64,000 bases of DNA from NCBI GenBank assembly GCA_963575745.1, contig CAUYUJ010015687.1, positions 1-64,000 on the forward strand, in the 5' to 3' direction. Shown piece after piece: positions 21,100-30,451 of the stretch. The translations under genes and the position numbers were made by a program. The stretch is from Prorocentrum cordatum. Its lineage: Eukaryota; Sar; Dinophyceae; Prorocentrales; Prorocentraceae. Every line of letters begins with the position of its first letter. The stretch's first letter is position 1. The notes under the pieces are model-generated. The model was not told the DNA's origin. It searched no databases and saw only the letters and a list, made by a program, of their open reading frames with translations.

Positions 21100-21587
21100 T
21101 GGCCGCGTAGGTCGTAGTCGGATGTAGCCGGTGGGGACTTATGTTTTGTCGTCGTAACCCTGCGTGGGGTCGGCGGCCGCATTATATCGTATTGCGTGTT
21201 TCCATGCATTATGTATTCGAAGAAATTTCCAATTTGAGTAGGTGGGTGGACTTCAGGAGTGTAATAGCGCAGGGATGTAGGATGTGAGTAAGAGAACTCC
21301 GCTTGAACAGAGGTATCGCTGCAAGTTTCCTTGCGGGACTGCGTAGTTACGTACACTCCTCCGCGCAATCCCACTGCACCCTGATGTTCCAAAATAGCCT
21401 TAGTCCACCAGATAGTGCCGTGGATGAGTAGAGCTAGACCTGACCACCATAGGCCAGCTCCGCTACCATGTTTGAAGGGGGCTGGTAGTCCCAGCCAACA
21501 GCTTCGCCTCAGGCGAAGCCAAGCTCCAGCTCTGTTGTACCGTAGTGACGATAGTCCCAATATGAGAGGATATGCCATCTTAAGCAA
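21036..21587 (-). pseudogene. Hydrophobic N-terminal fragment of the Gag-like region
   Basis: 183-codon frame; the only likely start is an internal ATG (MAYPLILG...). It has hydrophobic stretches around GLWWSGLALLIHGTIWW and near the end (IGVLGLLYLGSYGSLLG). The next frame, from 21099, overlaps the end with another hydrophobic reading, so a frameshift near 21100 is likely. Function unknown. Confidence 0.4.
21501..21519. repeat. Perfect 8-bp stem hairpin
   Basis: GCTTCGCC-TCA-GGCGAAGC, a perfect inverted repeat with a 3-base loop near the 5' end of the Gag-like region. Confidence 0.8.
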
Positions 21588-21663
21588 TAGGAAGATCCTT
21601 TTGGTCTCGATAGCGATTGTGTGCCTCGCGGTGAGGCATAGTCAAATCTGGGCGGCCGGCCGC

Positions 21664-21679
21664 TTGAGCCAACGCGGCC
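21664..21679 (-). other. Possible spliced-leader relic
   Basis: Minus strand reads GCCGCGTTGGCTCAAG. The dinoflagellate trans-spliced leader ends GCCATTTTGGCTCAAG, giving 13 of 16 matches with the last ten identical. It lies about 80 bases upstream of the first frame of the Gag-like region, where a leader on a retroposed transcript would be. The GC-rich context and the short match make chance possible. Confidence 0.35.
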
Positions 21680-22000
21680 GCGGGCGCACGCTCGCTTCCA
21701 CTCCTTACGTCCCTCAGCTCGCTTTAGAATACAAGAGGGGCCTGAGAGGCCTCTGATGGAAGTACAACCCAAGCACGGTGGCGGGATGAATCGGTCGAAG
21801 ACCAGTAGATCCGCCGCCCCCCGTGGCTTGCCACAAGGATGCACGGCGTGCCAAACTTCTGAGTGTTTTCTTGGTTCTTTTTGAAAATTCCCTATGGCGT
21901 CTCAGCCGATCGCCCCGGCCACCCGGTCACGCGAAGGCCGGGGTAAAAACCGAAATCGCGCCTTCAAGACGGCCAAGAGGGCCCAAGAGGGCCTCCAAGA
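21680..22000. other. Unique sequence, nothing recognised
   Basis: About 320 bases of mixed composition, without conserved coding potential. Confidence 0.5.
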
Positions 22001-22510
22001 TGGGACCAGATAGCCTCCAAGATGGTCCAAGACGCCTCCAAGACGGCCCCATGTCCTCCAGACGGCCCACGAGTGCCCCAAAACGCGCCAAGAGGCCTCC
22101 ATCAGGGCATCCAGGTGGCCAAAGTCATTGATGCGCCCTATGTTGTTCAAGGGTTTTAGCGCTCTGGCCTTTTCGGACTTCCGACGCTCCAAGACAGCCC
22201 CACAGGCCGCCAAGATTGCCGCAAGATGTCACCAAAGGCACTCGAGAGGCTAGTAATGCGGCCCAAGAGAGCCCCCAGACGGCCCAAGAGGCCCTCAAGA
22301 CGGCCCCATAAGCGCCCAAAGAGGGACTCACGACTGCCCAGAAAGGAGGGTTCCAAGACGGCCTCCGAAGTCCAAGAGGTCGCTTGGAGGCTCGCTGAGG
22401 CCCCCAGTAGGACCCCAAGAGGCCCCAGAAGGCCCTGAAGAGGCTAGAAAAGGCCGCCAAGAGGCCCCTCAAAGGCTCCCAGGAAGCCCCCAGGGGGCCC
22501 CAGGAGAGCC
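22000..22510. repeat. CCAAGA-rich satellite fragment
   Basis: Plus strand shows spaced CCAAGA(C/G)GGCCC units with an A/T-richer island near 22115-22180. It is the reverse-complement orientation of the TCTTGG family at 43.7-58.6 kb. The long Trp/Leu/Gly and Arg/Pro/Lys ORFs are repeat translations. A short TCC run follows (22525-22565). Confidence 0.75.
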
Positions 22511-22659
22511 TCAAGAAGCTTCCTGTTCTTCCTCCTCCTCCTCCTCCTCCTCCTCCTCCCTCTCCTCCTGCTGTCTATTCCTCTCCCAATTGATCCTCCA
22601 CAATGGCTTGAGGAACACGTAGTCATGATACCAGAGAAAAACCCAATCAGGACTTTAGT

Positions 22660-22890
22660 GCTGGGGTGCTATAGGGCTATTGAGCTATAGGGCTGTAGAG
22701 CTATAGAGTTGTAGGGCTATAGGGCTATTGGGCTATAGGGCACACCCTGGCACGCCCGGGCCCCCGGGCCCCCGGGCCCCCCCCGCCCCCCCCCCAGGCA
22801 CCCGGGCGTGCAGCGAAAATCGGCGGCCAAACTCACTCCCGGGCACCCGGGCACCCGGGCGTGCGGCGAAAATCGGCGGCAAACCTAACC
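22660..22890. repeat. GCTATAGGG minisatellite plus GC-rich duplicated block
   Basis: 22666-22742 repeats (G/C)TATAGGGCTAT-type 9-10 bp units. It is followed by C/G homopolymer-like sequence and two copies of GGGCGTGC(A/G)GCGAAAATCGG about 52 bp apart, ending AAACCTAACCTAACC. Confidence 0.8.
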
Positions 22891-23426
22891 TAACCATATG
22901 AATCCGCTAGGACCCCTACAAAGGCAAGCTCTGATTGGGGAATATAGCTTGGTCAGGCTTCGGCCCAAAGTTTGGCCGCATGCTGCGGTGGTGATTCGCC
23001 GTAAGCGTCTTCGATCATGTGTACGCTTACCCCACGCGATAGCTAAACTGCCATTGCCGCTGGCCGGAAGTCAGCCGGACCGCCACCCACGCCGAGCCGC
23101 GCGCGCACGCGGATGACGTCAGTGAGGCGAACGACGGGGAAAGGACGAGTCGCGGGAAGACAGAACGACGCCTAGGAAGCGAAAGGAGAGGTAGAGCCCC
23201 AGACCTCCGACGTCGTGTTCACGGAGGCGGACTCCCAAACCTCTCGAACCCATCCCCAAGCCAGTCTTTCGTCGCGGGCAACTCTGCTTAGTCCTGCAGG
23301 GCTCGAAAGAAGCTTCCCACAGACTAAGAGTAGGGAACTCTTGCCGCCGTGATTGTTTGACGTCGTCGGAGATCTGGTAGCAGAGAAGATGATCGGGAGA
23401 GGATGAGCTCAAGCACCCGCAGAGTC
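22891..23426. other. Unique intronic sequence near exon c
   Basis: Ordinary-complexity sequence inside the inferred large Brr2 intron. No exon recognised apart from the one that begins at 23427. Confidence 0.5.
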
Positions 23427-23537
23427 CTTCTTGTCGGTGATCCCGATGTACGACTGCTCCAAGGGCACTGGGCGGTACTGGATCCCAAAGTAGTGCAGCC
23501 CCTTTTCTGGGTTGACGCGCAGGAAGATGGCCACGTC
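23427..23537 (-). CDS. BRR2: Brr2 exon c, partial gene
   Basis: 111 bp encoding [18 protein letters not shown], then [19 protein letters not shown], the Brr2 segment just after the SAT motif of the first cassette. Brr2 has FRPVPLEQ at this place, while the related ASCC3 has PLGQ, so Brr2 is the better assignment. The acceptor is GAG|GACGTG and the donor AAG|GACTCT, a GA donor, which dinoflagellates use besides GT and GC. Phase 0 at both ends. Exon b precedes it by 2.1 kb and exon d follows it by 21 kb. Confidence 0.9.
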
Positions 23538-25654
23538 CTCCCCCCCGTTTTCCATGCGTACACACATGATGAGGTGCACGTGAGCCCCGCGAGGCTCAGC
23601 AGCAGCACAAACGAGGACGGATGGGTCCCGAGGTTTTTCTTGGCCAGTTACTGGGCGCCTTCCTCTGGCCTTCCGTTGCGACAGGCCTTGATCCCACTGC
23701 GCTCGCAGCAGTGCTGGTCAATCCACGCGGCCGTTTCTTGGCCAGTGGGCCCACCCACATCGCACAAAATTTGATTATTGATGCTGCATGTCGCCCCGTC
23801 CCGTCTTCCGCCTTCAGCGCCCACCTACCTGCGACAAATCTGGGCACGTTGCCAGCACAGGATTGCCATGTGGAGTTGTCTTCAAGCCATCTGGAGCAAC
23901 AGTGTGGGAGGCGCAGGTTTCCTCCTTGGGAAGAGCAATGGCAGGCAAGACGCTCGGGTGCGTGTTTGTGGTCAAATCGTGGATGCGTGTGTGTGTGTGT
24001 GTGTGTGGGTGTGCGTGTGTGTGTATATGTTTTGGGGAGGGTCGCCCCTGGAAAGCTGTATTATCTGTAGTAGACAGCGAACAGGCAGTTCTCTGAGGGG
24101 CCCCGGCGTGCCATTGGCACTCTGGCAGAATTTACGCGTTCGCATATGTTTGTGCTCCTCATCTCTTCGAGAGTCGCTTCTGGTTCCTCCACCCCCGCCC
24201 CGATCCTTGCCACTGGCGATCGGATTTTGCCCCTCGCCCTGCCAGGAGAAGACTCCCTTCGCCAGAGGCCTCAAGGAGATGGAAACGGACGGACCGCGCT
24301 ACGACAAGATCAAGGCCGGGCGATTGGCATCGTGGTCCTCCACCTCGACGGGTCAGGGTTAAGTCGGGCATGTCCCTCTTCAGGCAGAATATTCAAAAAT
24401 AGTGCAAACATAGTCTAGGGACAATTTTTTCTTGTTTTGCTTACTTGTTGACCATGCCTCATTTGTCTTCCAAAATCCGCCTGCAGGAGGGCATGCCCGA
24501 CCTAAGGCTAGGGCAGGAATGTTTCTCCAGAGACAGGGCTCCCTTCGCCGTGCCTTTCCCGCAGTCCTGGGATGCCAGTCGAAAAGTTCTGTACAATTGG
24601 CATGTTGCAATCATATCCCTCCGACTTCTCTCATGCTGCTGCTGCTGCTGCTGCTGCTCGCCCTTATCATCACCCTCTCTCCATCATCTCCGTCATGCTC
24701 GCTTCTGCTACTCGGCAATGGCGAAATGCGCGCAACATCCTCGCGGTCACACTGAGGCCGTGGACGCCGGGACGCGAGAAAGAAAGAGAGAGAGAGAGAG
24801 ATAGAAAACCCACGTGCGCCCGGTGGGTTCCAAGGGGCAACGCCTCGCGGAGAACCGGTCGGGAGGGGAATGGCCAGACCATGCCCCGATGACCTCGCCA
24901 CGACAAGTCATGAGCCAGCAACGGCGACGCAAGAGGTAGGCGAAGAGCGACACGGGAGTAGGGACCAAGAGCGGCGAGTGACGGAAGGCCAAACTGGCCA
25001 GGCAAGGAGCAACGGCCCAGGCCCAGAGGGCGGTGACGTCGCCCAGGAGAGCGGGACCGCTCTTGGCGCCCCCACCATCACGACCAGTGACCAGTGCAGC
25101 CCAGCCCAGAACGGCGGCCCAACTTCTCCAACCAGCCAGGGCCTTCGCGCCAAAACCCGCGCTGGGGACGCAGCCGAGGCGCCAAGGCCGGAGCTTGGGG
25201 CCTGCATCATGGGCAGGGCCCTCGTTGCGGCCGGAGCCTGATCGGGACCCCGCCAAAGCAGAGCCAAGTCGCAATCTCCTCGCATCTGTTTGTGTGGGGC
25301 TGGGCCTACTGGCCGCTATGCCACGCGGGTCCAATATACCCTCGAGAACAGCGGCGTGGTGCTATGCAGGGTCGGGGGGGAGATGCAGTCAGCAGGGGTA
25401 GCACTGTAGTCTTGCCGAATCCAGTCCCGGCCGTCATAAGCTTCCTTCTCTTCCGCCTTCTATTCCCCTCCGTCTCCTCCTCCTAATCCCCCATCCTGCT
25501 CTTCCTCCTCAACCTTCTCTTCCTCCCTCCCACTTCTGGTTCCTCCGCCCTACCTCCAAAAAGCAGGAAGATGGAAGCGGGAGGAAGCAGGAGGGTGGAG
25601 GAGCAAACCCCAAGCGCCCCGCTGCGACAACAATGGCACCCATCCCTTTGGCGT
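23538..25654 (-). other. Brr2 intron between exons b and c
   Basis: About 2.1 kb. It holds a (GT)n microsatellite at 23985-24027, a short CTG run near 24632-24657 and an (AG)n run near 24779-24802. No other coding signal was found. The sequence GAGGAC is present at both splice junctions, so the exact cut is ambiguous by three bases. Confidence 0.7.
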
Positions 25655-25705
25655 GTCCTCATAGTTGGGTAGTGTGGCCGACAGGCCGACGAGGCGAATG
25701 TGCTC
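25655..25705 (-). CDS. BRR2: Brr2 exon b (SAT motif), partial gene
   Basis: A 48-51 bp micro-exon encoding EHIRLVGLSATLPNYED. SAT is helicase motif III, coupling ATP hydrolysis to unwinding, and LSATLPNYED is nearly invariant in Brr2. The acceptor reads CTGGCAG|GAGCAC and the donor region GAG|GACACG. Phase 0 on both sides. It continues directly from exon a (...IETTQ) into exon c (DVAIFL...). Confidence 0.9.
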
Positions 25706-25984
25706 CTGCCAGGGAGGGACGACGACGACACGGAAATGTCGCCATCTGCGCGCGCGCTTTCGCGCTCGCATGGAGCGTGAGTGGACGTGACAACAAAACA
25801 CGAGGCTGACGTGGGGGCATCGTGAACACGAATCCGACGAGCCATTCTGTTGCTCCATGTCGGGTCCCGAGGCCCACACAGATGCACCCGCTGTGAATCG
25901 ATCCCATGTAAAGATGACGTCCAAGACTCTGTCAGCGAAGGCGCTTCTGAAATTGCTGCGCCCGCCATCGACACCACTCAGCTA

Positions 25985-26225
25985 ACCTCGCTCCCCAGGC
26001 TGAGAAAGACGGGGAAGAGGGGATGAAGGGGGCAGAATGGGATGAGGGAGAAAACGGGTGAGGGGGAGAAGGATGGACAGGATGAAGAATGGGGGGGGGG
26101 ACGGGATGAATAGGAAGGGGGAGTCGGAGGAAGAGGGGGCGGAGGACGAGAGGACGACGGATGAGGGCGGAGGGCGATGAAATAAACGGGGAGGAGGATG
26201 ACGATATGAGGAAAAGGAGGAACGG
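25985..26225. repeat. Purine-rich GGA/GAGG tract
   Basis: Plus strand almost entirely A/G with GGAGG and GATGA words; a run of about ten G lies near 26091-26100. Confidence 0.85.
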
Positions 26226-26369
26226 CCAAGTCAATGGGCCGAAGACATGATCGAATCTCTGGTCAGAGATTCACACCTCAGACCTATATGTTGTATCTTA
26301 CTAAATCGCGAGGGCGTGGCGGCCCATGAGGGTCCCCAGAAGAAAAGACCACGGCAAAGTCGCGGCAAG

Positions 26370-27200
26370 TCCGCGCCAGGCATGCCCGAACTCAAGGCTT
26401 GGGCTTCAGGGCCCCCACTGCACCCCCAGGAGCGTCCAAAAGGGGCTGCAAGGTCGTCCTAAAGGTCCAATACGGCCCAGCATGGCCCAAGACTGCTCAA
26501 GACGCCCTCAAAACGGCCCCAACAGGACACCCCAAAGGCCCTAACTGGCAACCAAACATGCTACTTGAATATGGCTTTCAGTGAGTTCCGCGCTCTTGCT
26601 CGATCGGGTTTCCCACACCCCCAGACGGACCAAGAGGCAAGAGGCCCCGCAATGGGCCCTGGGAGGCCCCTCAGTAGACTCCAAGACCTCCCACCACGAA
26701 CCTCCCAAGAAAGCCCCAAGAAGGGAACGGCGAACTCTCGGAGCCCGCCTTCAAGCCCCCAATCCAAAACAACGCCCCAAGACAGTCCAACCTTTCAACA
26801 ACCAGTCCAACACAACCGATCTCACCCCAAGGCGGCGAAACGGTCTCCAAGGCGGCCCCAAGACTGCCCAAAAAGGTCTCCAGCCGTCCCCCCCCCCAAA
26901 AAAAACCAAGACGGCCTCGAGACGGCCTCCAAAACGGCCCACGAGGTCTCCAAGAGGACGCCCAAAGGAACCTCGAACAAAACAAACATTGTCCCACCAC
27001 ACGGCTGTGACAGGCGTTGCCATTATTGCCCTTCTTGGCTCCTCAAAACCAAAGACGGCCCAAACAGTCCCCAAGACTGCCCAGAGGAGGCTCCAAGACT
27101 GCCCAAGAAGGCCATCAAAACAGCAATAGGGGGGCCCAATACGACCCAAGAGGGCTCCAAGACGGCACTGGAGGCTCCGAAAGGGACCTCCTAAAGGGCC
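26370..27200. repeat. CCAAGA-rich satellite block
   Basis: Units such as CCAAGACGGCCCC and CCAAGAGGCTCC repeat with irregular spacing of 10-20 bases, with an A/T-rich island near 26545-26600. Same family as the TCTTGG arrays on the right side of the window. Open frames here (up to 209 codons) are repeat-driven. Confidence 0.8.
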
Positions 27201-27299
27201 CTATAGGGCCGTGACAGCCTTTTCCTACAGCATTGCCTCCAAGACGCCCAATCCACCTTCCGAGAGGCCGAAGAGAACCACAAGAGACCTCCCACAACA

Positions 27300-30040
27300 G
27301 ACCTCCGACAAGCCCTCAAGATGCCCCAGGGAAGCCCTGACATGCGTCTTGAACGGAACCTTCTTCACGCTGCGCTGCTGCCCTGGCTCTGTAGCTGGGG
27401 TTACTACAAACACCCGGACATCCAGATCGTGACAGTAAAAAAATAGAAGGGAACGCCCCCCTCTGGAAGACTTGCGGGCGGCCGCAGCTCGCATGCCTAT
27501 AGGACAGAGACCACCCCTGGCCTACAAGAGCAGCGACTCTGAGAAGATACTTGGGGATGGGCACCGACTGTGAGTGTGGCGCCAATGTGGTCGATAACGC
27601 ACGTGAGAAGCACGCAGTATCCTCCAAGGTGCCATGCTGCGGCTGGTGCGCGACGGCGCCCATGCTGTGAAATCGGGGCTGCCTGCTGAGAAGCATAATG
27701 CCTATCGCCTCCAGGCAAGCACGATCCAATTCTTGCGCCAAGCTCCTGCGCGCACCCCAATTATTCGCCAAAAGACAAGGTTTCGAAAACAGATGCCCTC
27801 CCCCCGACCCCAAACCCAACCGCGACTGGCGACGTTCGCGGTCGCGCGCAGAACTACGCGCGCCTGCGCACACATCTTTCCCAGCGCGAGGACTGCCCTG
27901 CAGCGGAGAGACGGGGGAGGGGGGCGCAGCGGCCCGGGGCCCGCTGCCGCGACGGCGGCACCGCATCAACCGCCAAACGCCTCCAGCGCGCCAGGGCGCG
28001 CGGCGAGCAGCGCAGCCCGCCAGTCGGCCTCCGCGCCTCCGTCACGACGCAGGCAGCAGCAGCAGCAGCAGCAGCAGTCCCGCCGCCCGAGGCGGGGGCG
28101 CAGGCGCCCAGCCGCCGCAAGGCCGGCTCGCCAGCCACCTGTTCGCCCAGCCGCCGAAGCGGAGGCAGGCGACCCAGCGCGGCCTTTGACCTGCTGCGCG
28201 CGGTCGCCAGGCCCGGCCCGTGCACGGCGCCTCAACCGCGGCCGCCGGCGCAGGCGGCGCAGCTGGCGGAGCGGCGGCGGCGGCGTCGCTAACAGCCAAT
28301 TGCCCCACGACGCGGCCCAGCGGGGCCCGCCGCGGGCGGGCGCCGCGCGGCGCCGCCCAGCGACGTCGAACCATCGGCCCGCGAGTCCACCGCTCGACGC
28401 GTCTGCGGAGACCAGGTCGGCCCCCGGCGCGCAGTCGCCTCGCTGGACGGGAACGGCACGCGTCACCCTCGCAGTAGGCTCGCCGACTGCCGAGCGCGGC
28501 CGACGGCGGCCGCGCGCCCGACAGACAGCCCGGCAGGCCCAGTTGTTGGCAGCGCCGCGCTGGCAGCTCCACGCGGGCGTCCGAGGGCCCGTCGGCGCCG
28601 CAGCCGCCGCGGGCTTCTCCTGCGACCCCTCGGTCCCCCGACCGATGGGCCGCCGCCGCCGCCCTCCAAGCTCTCCGCCAGCAGCAAGCGGCCCAGCAGC
28701 TGCCTTGGCCAGCTCCGCGATGGCCTTCCGAAATGCGGCCTGCCAAGGCTGCGAGCCCCCGCTGGGCGACCGAGACACCCCCGCGCGCCTCTGCGCGCAA
28801 CGGTGCACTGGCGACCGCCCTGCGACGTCGGGCCCATAGGGGGTTGACACGGACTCGCGTTTCGTGGCCCACGGAATCGCGGCTACACACACGGGGTGGG
28901 AGCGCCTCGCGGCGCACTCTCGCAACGGCGTGTTCCAGGCGCAGTGGGCCAAGGGCCAAAGGCCACCGGGACGTGGCCCCAGCGAGGGACCGTGGCCTCT
29001 CCGAGAACGACCCGGTGGACTACGAGGCAGCATACTGGCTGGACGGGGTAGCCGCTGCCTGCCGCCTGCCGCCGCCCGCGTCCGCGAGCGACGGCAGCAG
29101 CTGCAGGCGATGGCGGCGGTGCAGCGCGTGCTCGCCTTCGCGCAATGGACCGCAAAGACGGCGAAGCACATGAACACCGGCTATGCGGGCCCGCGCGCGA
29201 GGCGACGCTGAGCCCCTGAGAGCCCCCGCCGCCGCGCTCCGCGCGGGGGAGACGAGGCGGCCGTTGCGGCAATGACCGAGCCGACGCCAGCCCCGCAAGC
29301 GCCTGCAGATGCACCGCAGCGTCGGGGCGCCGCTGCACCGCAGCGTCGGGGCGCGGGCGCCATTCGCAGGCGACGCCTGGCGGCTGCACGCAGCCCCGCG
29401 TGGCCTGGTCTGGGTGGCCCGCGTGGTCTGCGGTTGCGGAGCTCAGGGCTGGCTGCGCCTCGCTGGCCGCCCGTGCGCCAGCTGAATCCCAGCGCTCGCC
29501 CCGTGGGCGGCCAGGCTGGTGTGATTTGTCCTCCAGCGTCCCTGTGCCGTCGCAGACTCTCCTGAGGACGCACGAGTTGAAGAAGAGTCGCGTAGATGCC
29601 GCCTGGGGTCTGCATGACAAGGTCCGCAGCTAGCGGTCGCGTGTCGTCCTCCCCTCCGCGTCCTCCTTCGCCGCTGGGCTTCGCTGGCTGGTTAAAGAGT
29701 CCATGAACGTGTGTGTGAGGAAGAGAAAGAGCGAGAGATAAAGAGATAGAGACAGAGAGAACAGAAACAACACAAGGGAGGGAAAGGGTGTCCACGTTCC
29801 GTCCGCTCTCCGCTACACTCTGACACTCTTGCCCTGCTCACCTTGGCTTGCCCCCTACCCTTATCTCCACTGCTGTCGCTAGAGCGCGCTCCACTTACGT
29901 TCGACCGCACTTTACCCTGTGCATCACGCTTGCTGCTGGCGCGATCGTGCTGCTCATCGCCAGAGGAAGCAGAGTAAGGCTGCGGCTGCGTGGGCGCATA
30001 CGTGCGCCGATCGGTGCGTGCAAAGCCGAATGAGTGAGGC
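27300..30040. other. GC-rich block, no gene recognised
   Basis: 28.0-29.5 kb is extremely GC-rich, so frames of 300-400 codons stay open on both strands (for example 27634-28839 plus and 27966-29177 minus). They are Arg/Ala/Pro/Gly-rich, overlap one another and show no conserved motif. A short CAG run sits at 28049-28077. I regard it as intron sequence of Brr2. Confidence 0.55.
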
Positions 30041-30351
30041 TAGCGGGTGGGCGGGGTAAGAGGGTGTGGGCGGGCTGGTAGGCACGGGGTTAGGCGTGAC
30101 GCGATGGGGCAGGGCGCGAACGTGGACGTGCGTGAGCGTCTCGAATACGCCACCCTCCCCTCTTCCCAGCGGCGGGACCCGAGGGGACCGAGGGGCGGGA
30201 GTGAGCCTCGAGAGCTCGACGAGATCCTCTTAGCGGTGCCACCGATCTCCCTACCAGCTTGTCGAGAGTCAGGGGCCCATTGTACAGGAAGGTCAATCGA
30301 TAACCTCATCAGTAACCTCATCGGACGGGAAGCGGGGGCGGCCATCGGAGC

Positions 30352-30451
30352 CTGTGTCGTCTCGATCTGCCGAATGGTGCGGGCGACGATGGCCTCCAGA
30401 ACGGGGCCGCGCTTGTCATGCAGCAGGTGGATCTCGTCGATTATGATGAGC
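30352..30451 (-). CDS. BRR2: Brr2 exon a (DEIH box), partial gene
   Basis: 100 bp encoding [20 protein letters not shown] and then [17 protein letters not shown] is the Walker B/motif II that binds Mg-ATP, and the RGPVLE...R.IR context is diagnostic for Ski2-like helicases of the Brr2 group. The acceptor is GGTGCCAG|GCTC, giving a split Arg codon at the 5' edge; the donor is CAG|GCTCCG, a GC donor. Motifs I and Ia must lie in exons further right. I searched 30.5-64 kb for them without success, so they are in very distant or unrecognised exons. Confidence 0.92.

Larger units (their letters stand above)
15106..21660 (-). pseudogene. Decayed Gag-like polyprotein region
   Basis: A series of minus-strand reading frames in consistent order (183, 295, 242, 462 and 266 codons plus shorter pieces). 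Each ends in a stop or frame change where the next resumes in another frame. They contain in order a hydrophobic N-terminal piece, a Gag capsid-like segment, Lys/Gly-rich basic stretches, a CCHC zinc knuckle and long Pro/Gln-rich parts. A pentapeptide AGQPA recurs in nearly every piece, tying them to one gene. No protease, integrase or RT was found. Either a dead, pol-less retroelement relative or an intron-rich gene; I favour the first. Confidence 0.6.
2462..23426 (-). other. Brr2 intron of about 21 kb (inferred)
   Basis: Lies between the AAG|GACTCT donor at the end of exon c and the CACAG|GCAATC acceptor of exon d. It contains simple repeats, the 90-bp satellite, a complete copia-type retrotransposon and a decayed Gag-like gene, all on the same strand as Brr2. 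Continuity is inferred from the exact residue and phase match of the flanking exons. A transcript would settle it. Confidence 0.75.
25706..30351 (-). other. Brr2 intron between exons a and b
   Basis: About 4.6 kb. It begins with a GC donor (CAG|GCTCCG) and contains a GGA-rich tract, a CCAAGA-rich satellite stretch and a very GC-rich block listed separately. Beyond these I see no supported exon. Confidence 0.7.

Noticed and set aside
27634-29177. Overlapping 401- and 403-codon ORFs in the GC-rich block
   Set aside because: Open on both strands because GC-rich DNA has few stops. Residues are Arg/Ala/Pro/Gly only, with no motif and no codon-position signal I can see.
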